Made by a program: the position numbers and the translations under genes. The notes beneath the pieces were generated by a model that had not been told where the DNA came from, made no database searches, and worked only from the letters and a program-made list of their open reading frames with translations. Below are positions 59,169-64,000 of a stretch of 64,000 bases of DNA, one piece after another (position 1 is the stretch's first letter; every line of letters begins with the position of its first letter). Where the stretch lies: contig OZ245892.1 in assembly GCA_965229605.1 (NCBI GenBank), positions 2,108,001-2,172,000 of the forward strand, given 5' to 3'. The stretch is from G965229605 sp965229605. Lineage in GTDB: Bacteria; Pseudomonadota; Alphaproteobacteria; CBDDJK01.

Positions 59169-62141
59169 CTATATTCCTGAGCCTTTAAGCGCATCAAGCA
59201 CCAGGTTTTTCTGCTCTTCAATATGGCGGGCCGCACTTCCGGTTGCCGGAGAAGCGGCAGCACGTCGCCCGGCATAGCGCGGACGATGGGCCGCAATGCC
59301 TTTGCGGTCAGAACTGGCAACCAGTTGCTCCAGCAGACGATCCACATAGAACCAGGCACCCATATTTTCCGGTTCTTCCTGGCACCAGATAATTTCAGCC
59401 TTGGGAAAGCGGTTGATCTGTTCTTGCAAGGATTTCTGCGGGAAGGGATAAAGCTGCTCCATCCGCAAAAGATAAACATCATCAAGCCCAAGTTCATCGC
59501 GTTTTTCGCGCAAGTCAAAATAGACTTTTCCGGTGCAGATCACCAGCCGCTTGATTTTTTCATCGGCCACCAGATTGCCGGATATTTCGGCATGATCAAC
59601 CAGCACCCGGTGGAAGCTGGTGCCTTCGCAGAAATCATCCAGCTTTGAGACACATAATTTGTGGCGCAGCAGGGATTTTGGTGTCATCATCACCAGCGGC
59701 TTGCGGAAGTTGCGGCGCATCTGTCGGCGCAAGGCATGGAAATAATTGGCCGGGGTGGTGCAGTTACAGACCTGCCAGTTATCATCGGCACAAGATTGCA
59801 GATAGCGTTCAAGCCTGGCCGAGGAATGTTCCGGCCCCTGTCCTTCATAGCCATGCGGCAGCAAAAGAACCAGCCCGCACATGCGCAGCCATTTGCTTTC
59901 ACCCGATGCAATGAATTGATCGATGATCACTTGTGCGCCATTGGCAAAATCGCCAAATTGGGCTTCCCAGACCACCAGCGCATGAGGTTCTGCGGTTGCA
60001 TAGCCATATTCAAAGCCAAGCAGCCCGAATTCGCTAAGCGGGCTGTCAATCACCTCAAAATGGGCCTGGCCCATGCGGATATTATTGAGCGGAATATAGC
60101 GGCGTTCAACCTCCTGATCGACCAGAACCGAATGACGGTGCGAAAAGGTCCCGCGCTCGCAGTCTTCGCCAGACAGACGGACCGCCGTTGATTCGCACAG
60201 CAAAGTTCCGAAAGCCAAAGCCTCGGCAGTGCCCCAGTCAATCCCTTCGCCAGAACTGATCATTTTTCTTTTTTGTTCAAGCTGGCGCACAATCTTGGAA
60301 TTAAGAGTTAAATTAGCCGGGGCATAGGACAAAGCCTCCCCGACCTCGATCAGGACATCGCGGGCGACGCCGGTTTCTCCCCGGCGCTTTTCATAATCCC
60401 CTGCCAGCGAAATGCCCGACCATTTCCCCTCCAGCCAGTCCGCCTTGTTCGGCTTGAACGATTTTGAAAAGTCAAAGGCCTCATCCAGCTTTTCATTAAA
60501 CTGGTTGTGAACACGCTCGGCATCCTGCGGCTTGATTTCCCCCATTGCCACCAGCTGATTGGCATAGACTTCACGCGACCGGGGATGATCCTTGATCGTT
60601 TTATACATCAAAGGCTGAGTGAACATTGGCTCATCGCCTTCGTTATGCCCATGACGGCGGTAGCACCAAAGGTCAATCACCACATCTTTTTTGAATTTCT
60701 GCCGATATTCAACCGCCAGCTTGGCGACATGAACACAGGCTTCAGGATCATCGCCATTGACATGAAAAACCGGGGCATCAATGGTTTTGGCCATATCGCT
60801 GGGATAGGGTGAAGAACGTGACTTGGCAGGCGCGGTGGTAAAGCCGATTTGATTATTGATGCAAACATGGATGGTGCCCCCGGTTGCATAGCCATCAAGC
60901 TGCGAAAGCAGGAAGGTTTCAGCAACAATGCCCTGACCGATAAAGGCAGCATCGCCATGCAGCAACAGCCCCATCACCCGGGAGCGTTCAACATCATTGC
61001 GTTGATCCTGCTTGGCCCGGACTTTGCCCAGCACCACGGTATTGACACATTCAAGGTGGCTGGGGTTGGCGGTCAGCGACAGATGAACCGTCTTGTCATC
61101 AAACTGGCGGTCTGCCGAGGTTCCCAGATGATATTTGACATCGCCCGAAATCTGCAAATCATCGGGAATCGCCATCATCCCCTGAAATTCGGAAAAAATC
61201 TGGTGATAGGGCTTGCCCATAATATTGGCCAGCACATTCAGCCGCCCGCGGTGGGCCATGCCAATCACCACTTCTTCAATGCCAAGCTGGGCGCCGCGCT
61301 TTAATATTTGCTCAAGTGCAGGAATAAGCGATTCCCCGCCATCCAGCCCAAATCTTTTGGTCCCGCGAAATCTTTTATCCAGATAGGTTTCAAAGGCATC
61401 GGCATGAGTCAATCGTTCCAATATGGCGCGGCGTCCCATATTGGTGAAATCCTTGCGGTTGCGGGTGCCTTCGACATGTTCCTGAACCCAGGATTTTTCC
61501 TCGGCATCCTGAATATGCATAAATTCAACGCCTATGCTATGGCAATAGGTTTCCTGGCAGATATTGATAATCTCCCGGATGCTGGCTGATTCCAGTCCCA
61601 GATAATAATTGATAAAGATTGGCCGGTCATAATCCGCCGGCGTGAATCCATAGGTTTCCGGGTCCAGTTCCGGCTGCACCGGACGTTTGGCAAGACCAAG
61701 CGGGTCCAGAGAAGCTGCCATATGCCCGCGCATACGATAGGCCCGGATCAGCATAATCGCCCGGATGGAATCCAGCGTGGCCTGCTGCAAGCGGTCAGAG
61801 GACGGGCCGACCGTGCTTTGAGTCTTCAACTGATGGAGGATTTCTGCCAGCCCGCCTTCCGGTCGAATAGCCTCGGTCAGACTGTCGGACATGGCGACTT
61901 TGCCAGAGCCAACCACCCGGGTTTTGCGCCGGGCCCAGCTTGGCCCTTTATGGTCGTCTTTTTGAGTATCCCCGGGGCCTTCAGGCAGAATATCGCCGTT
62001 CAGAGCCTTTAAGATGCGGTCCCAGTCTTTGCCGACACTGGAGGGGTCTTGTTGCCAACGCTCCATCATTTCAGCCAGATAGGCTTCGTTGGCCCCGTAA
62101 AGCCAGGCTGTTTCGCCAATATAATTGCCGTCCACGTTCAT
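59169..62141 (-). CDS. sucA: 2-oxoglutarate dehydrogenase E1 component
   Basis: 990 residues. The N-terminal ETAWLYGANEAYLAEMM, HRGRLNVLANIMGKP, the ThDP region with GDAAFIGQGIVAETFLLSQL and the C-terminal PLSEFGLLGFEYGYA are typical. It decarboxylates 2-oxoglutarate with thiamine diphosphate and passes succinyl to SucB. It is likely transcribed first, then sucB. Confidence 0.97.
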   Translation of the reverse strand: MNVDGNYIGETAWLYGANEAYLAEMMERWQQDPSSVGKDWDRILKALNGDILPEGPGDTQKDDHKGPSWARRKTRVVGSGKVAMSDSLTEAIRPEGGLAEILHQLKTQSTVGPSSDRLQQATLDSIRAIMLIRAYRMRGHMAASLDPLGLAKRPVQPELDPETYGFTPADYDRPIFINYYLGLESASIREIINICQETYCHSIGVEFMHIQDAEEKSWVQEHVEGTRNRKDFTNMGRRAILERLTHADAFETYLDKRFRGTKRFGLDGGESLIPALEQILKRGAQLGIEEVVIGMAHRGRLNVLANIMGKPYHQIFSEFQGMMAIPDDLQISGDVKYHLGTSADRQFDDKTVHLSLTANPSHLECVNTVVLGKVRAKQDQRNDVERSRVMGLLLHGDAAFIGQGIVAETFLLSQLDGYATGGTIHVCINNQIGFTTAPAKSRSSPYPSDMAKTIDAPVFHVNGDDPEACVHVAKLAVEYRQKFKKDVVIDLWCYRRHGHNEGDEPMFTQPLMYKTIKDHPRSREVYANQLVAMGEIKPQDAERVHNQFNEKLDEAFDFSKSFKPNKADWLEGKWSGISLAGDYEKRRGETGVARDVLIEVGEALSYAPANLTLNSKIVRQLEQKRKMISSGEGIDWGTAEALAFGTLLCESTAVRLSGEDCERGTFSHRHSVLVDQEVERRYIPLNNIRMGQAHFEVIDSPLSEFGLLGFEYGYATAEPHALVVWEAQFGDFANGAQVIIDQFIASGESKWLRMCGLVLLLPHGYEGQGPEHSSARLERYLQSCADDNWQVCNCTTPANYFHALRRQMRRNFRKPLVMMTPKSLLRHKLCVSKLDDFCEGTSFHRVLVDHAEISGNLVADEKIKRLVICTGKVYFDLREKRDELGLDDVYLLRMEQLYPFPQKSLQEQINRFPKAEIIWCQEEPENMGAWFYVDRLLEQLVASSDRKGIAAHRPRYAGRRAAASPATGSAARHIEEQKNLVLDALKGSGI

Positions 62142-62240
62142 TGATCCCCTGCCTTAAAGTCCCAATCTTATATTTGACTCTTATATTCTACCGATTATCA
62201 CACCTGCCCCCTATTGGTATAGTATAGATTTTAGGACCTT

Positions 62241-62264
62241 GCAAAGGCCTTGGCAAAGGCCTTG
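62241..62264. repeat. Exact 12-bp tandem repeat between the YnjB-like gene and sucA
   Basis: GCAAAGGCCTTG occurs twice back to back. Each unit is almost self-complementary, so a hairpin could form at the 3' end of the YnjB-like transcript. No strong U-run follows. Confidence 0.75.
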
Positions 62265-62275
62265 CTCATCAGAGA

Positions 62276-63508
62276 TCACCCACCATAGATTTCAAGCCAT
62301 TTTTGCTCCAGCAGGCTCATCCAGTCGGGATGCGGTTCTGAAAGGGCCGGGCCAAGGTCGGCCTGCGACAAAAGAGCCGGATGGGTTGGCAAGGCCTCAA
62401 ACAGGCTTTTGTCGGCATTGCCTAGTTTGTTCATGGAAAGGACGGCGCGGTCTCCCCAAACGCGGGGGTCCTGCTTATGCGCCTGAGCCTTGGCGGATAG
62501 AAGAAAACTGGCGGTGACCAGAGCCGCTGCTTTATGCGGGCTATTATAGGGGATGGCCAGAAAATGGCTATTTCCAATGGTGCCGCCTTCAAAGACATAG
62601 GTGCGGGTGGATTCGGGTAATTGGCCATTTTCAATCGCGGTTGCGGCTTCGCCGATGTCGAAACTGAAAGAAAGGTCAACTTCCAGCGCATTCAGCATTT
62701 CGCGCAGGGTTGATTTATTCTGCGGATAGGCCTGGCCTTTGCGCCAGAGATAAGGCGTAAGCTGCTCCAGATAGTCCCAGAGTGGCGCACTGATTCGTTC
62801 AAAGGTTTCCGGGTCAGGGGAGGCTTTCAAGGCTTCTGGTTCGGGTGTGAGCATGATCAGAAGCTGCTTTAAAAAGGTTGAGCCGGTAAAGTCGGGCGGG
62901 GCCGGATAGGTCAGGCGGCCGGGATTTTCTTTTGCATGCGCCAAAAGAGCCGCAAGGTCGCGTGGTGGATTGGCAAGTCTTTCCTGGTCATACAGGACAA
63001 CCAGCCGGGCCTGGCCCCAGGGCATTTCATAGCCATCGGTTGGCACGGTGAAATCAGTGACAAGATTGGCGTTTTTGGCGGGATCAGCAAGCTGCCAGTT
63101 GGGCAGTTTTTCGGTAAAGGGGCCAAATAGCAAGCCCGCTTCCTTCATGCTTTTAAAATTTTCGCCGTTAATCCAGATCATGTCAATGGCCCCGTCCGTA
63201 TCGCGCCCAACGGTTTTTTCAGCCAGAACCTGCCGCACGGCAAGGGCGGTATCGCTGAGCTTGACATGCTGCAGGGTGATCCCCTGTTCAGCCAGATGTT
63301 CCCCGGCCCAGGCAATATAATTGTTGGAGGCTTCACCCCCGCCCCAGGCATTAAAATAAACGGTCTGGCCCTGCGCTTGTTTGGTGATTTCTTCCCAGGA
63401 TAAGGAAAGCGGATCAGAGGTCTGGGCCTGTGCGGGTGAAAACATCAGGCACAACCCGGCAAGAGTCAAACCGGATGCAAGCCGCAGTTTGTTCAAGAAT
63501 TTTGTCAT
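62276..63508 (-). CDS. ABC transporter substrate-binding protein (YnjB-like)
   Basis: 410 residues from ATG 63508, which begins a proper signal peptide (cleavage after PAQA). An upstream in-frame start would add 52 residues without purpose. VYFNAWGGGEASNNYIAWAG and IDMIWINGENFKSMKEAGLL are typical of the YnjB family. It is a periplasmic receptor of uncertain ligand. The permease and ATPase (ynjC, ynjD) usually follow, but here the gene is followed by the sucA unit. Confidence 0.85.
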   Translation of the reverse strand: MTKFLNKLRLASGLTLAGLCLMFSPAQAQTSDPLSLSWEEITKQAQGQTVYFNAWGGGEASNNYIAWAGEHLAEQGITLQHVKLSDTALAVRQVLAEKTVGRDTDGAIDMIWINGENFKSMKEAGLLFGPFTEKLPNWQLADPAKNANLVTDFTVPTDGYEMPWGQARLVVLYDQERLANPPRDLAALLAHAKENPGRLTYPAPPDFTGSTFLKQLLIMLTPEPEALKASPDPETFERISAPLWDYLEQLTPYLWRKGQAYPQNKSTLREMLNALEVDLSFSFDIGEAATAIENGQLPESTRTYVFEGGTIGNSHFLAIPYNSPHKAAALVTASFLLSAKAQAHKQDPRVWGDRAVLSMNKLGNADKSLFEALPTHPALLSQADLGPALSEPHPDWMSLLEQKWLEIYGG

Positions 63509-63524
63509 TATCCATATCCCTTTT

Positions 63525-64000
63525 TTAGATGTCTTTTGAAAAAATAAACTGGTTTTGTTGGTGCCATATGTCACCGGCTGCCAGTTCAATGTCTGGAAAA
63601 TGCGGGTGATGGACCGCATCCGGCCAGAATTGTGGTTCAAGGCAAAAACCCGCATAGGGGCCATAAGCCGTTCCTGTCAAGCCCGGCACCTGACTGTTTA
63701 TATTATGTCCCCCGTAAAATTGCAGGCCGGGTTCGGTGGTTGCAATATGCAAGGAGATATTCGAATGCGGGCTTTTAACTGTTACAACCGGGCGTATTTT
63801 TTCGCGCCCGGACGATAGACAGTAATTATGATCGATAAAATGGCCCCAGCTTGTGACCGAGCGTAAAGCGCGCGGGGATGAGAAATTATAAAAATCAAAC
63901 GGCTTTGAAACCGGCGATATAGCACCGTTCGGAATAAGATCATCATCAACCGGCAGATAGGAATCGGCCTTTATCGTGAAGAGATGATCACGAATATCCT
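63525..64000 (-). CDS. galM: Aldose 1-epimerase, C-terminal part (5' end outside window)
   Basis: The frame is open to the right edge. The visible 158 residues include YLPVDDDLIPNGAISPVSKP, then FDFYNF, FIDHNYCL, TEPGLQFYGGHN, GFCLEPQFWPDAVHHPHFPD. This is the GalM active-site and C-terminal region. It interconverts alpha and beta anomers of sugars. It is 16 bp upstream of the YnjB-like gene on the same strand, suggesting a sugar-related receptor. Confidence 0.88.
   Translation of the reverse strand, partial: DIRDHLFTIKADSYLPVDDDLIPNGAISPVSKPFDFYNFSSPRALRSVTSWGHFIDHNYCLSSGREKIRPVVTVKSPHSNISLHIATTEPGLQFYGGHNINSQVPGLTGTAYGPYAGFCLEPQFWPDAVHHPHFPDIELAAGDIWHQQNQFIFSKDI

Overview
The window reads as chromosomal DNA from an alphaproteobacterium, probably a marine or free-living heterotroph. 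The basis is the mix of genes: a TRAP transporter, LutABC lactate oxidation, a BoxR-type regulator, ihfB, sucAB, prfA-prmC, and many alphaproteobacterial conserved hypotheticals. The genus cannot be fixed from this sequence. Genes are dense, often overlap by 4 bp (ATGA), and lie on both strands.

Region 1 (1-2995) holds the 3' end of a hydantoinase/oxoprolinase operon (hyuA', hyuB) and an SDR dehydrogenase. Region 2 (3.0-15.1 kb) is a complete-looking aerobic benzoyl-CoA epoxidation cluster: TRAP importer dctPQM, benzoate-CoA ligase, alpha/beta hydrolase, DUF309 protein, boxC, boxB, boxA and the regulator boxR. A 17-bp motif containing TGCA is repeated ahead of dctP and ahead of boxC and is a candidate BoxR operator. 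The aldehyde dehydrogenase boxD is absent here. A 275-bp MITE-like element lies between boxC and boxB. Shrunken forms of the same element lie at the boxB/boxA junction and at 55.77 kb. The cluster ends against tRNA-Ala and tRNA-Asn genes.

Region 3 (15.5-22 kb) carries mltA, lutABC, prfA and prmC. Region 4 (22-25.8 kb, minus strand) is a small phage-derived block: a head-tail connector (portal) gene, a proline-rich small protein, two proteins sharing a repeated C-terminal motif, and two conserved hypotheticals. No capsid, terminase or integrase gene accompanies it. Region 5 (25.9-38 kb, minus strand) holds a lipoprotein, an EI24/CysZ-like protein, aconitase, an ADP-forming acyl-CoA synthetase with an acyl-CoA dehydrogenase, cytochrome b561, a ThiM-like kinase with a divergent polysaccharide deacetylase, a single-domain response regulator and a lone ABC ATPase.

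Region 6 (38-44 kb) has pcaC-pcaH-pcaG (protocatechuate cleavage), a glycosyltransferase, a methyltransferase, an MFS carrier and ihfB with a clear terminator. Region 7 (44-51 kb) is a peptide-type ABC importer (SBP, two permeases, fused double ATPase) followed by an M20 amidohydrolase. Region 8 (51-56.4 kb) is a more AT-rich block of unrecognised lipoproteins. In it a coiled-coil lipoprotein gene and its convergent neighbour have been duplicated, and each copy has decayed at a different end. Region 9 (56.4-64 kb, minus strand) has tldD, sucB, sucA, a YnjB-like solute-binding protein and the 3' part of an aldose 1-epimerase gene.

Two observations go beyond ordinary annotation. First, the duplicated lipoprotein locus provides an empty site and a filled site for a tiny GGGTCCTGACCC palindrome, pointing to insertion at a TA dinucleotide. 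Second, imperfect tandem duplications of 12-16 bp recur through the window, many of them straddling stop codons or gene junctions.
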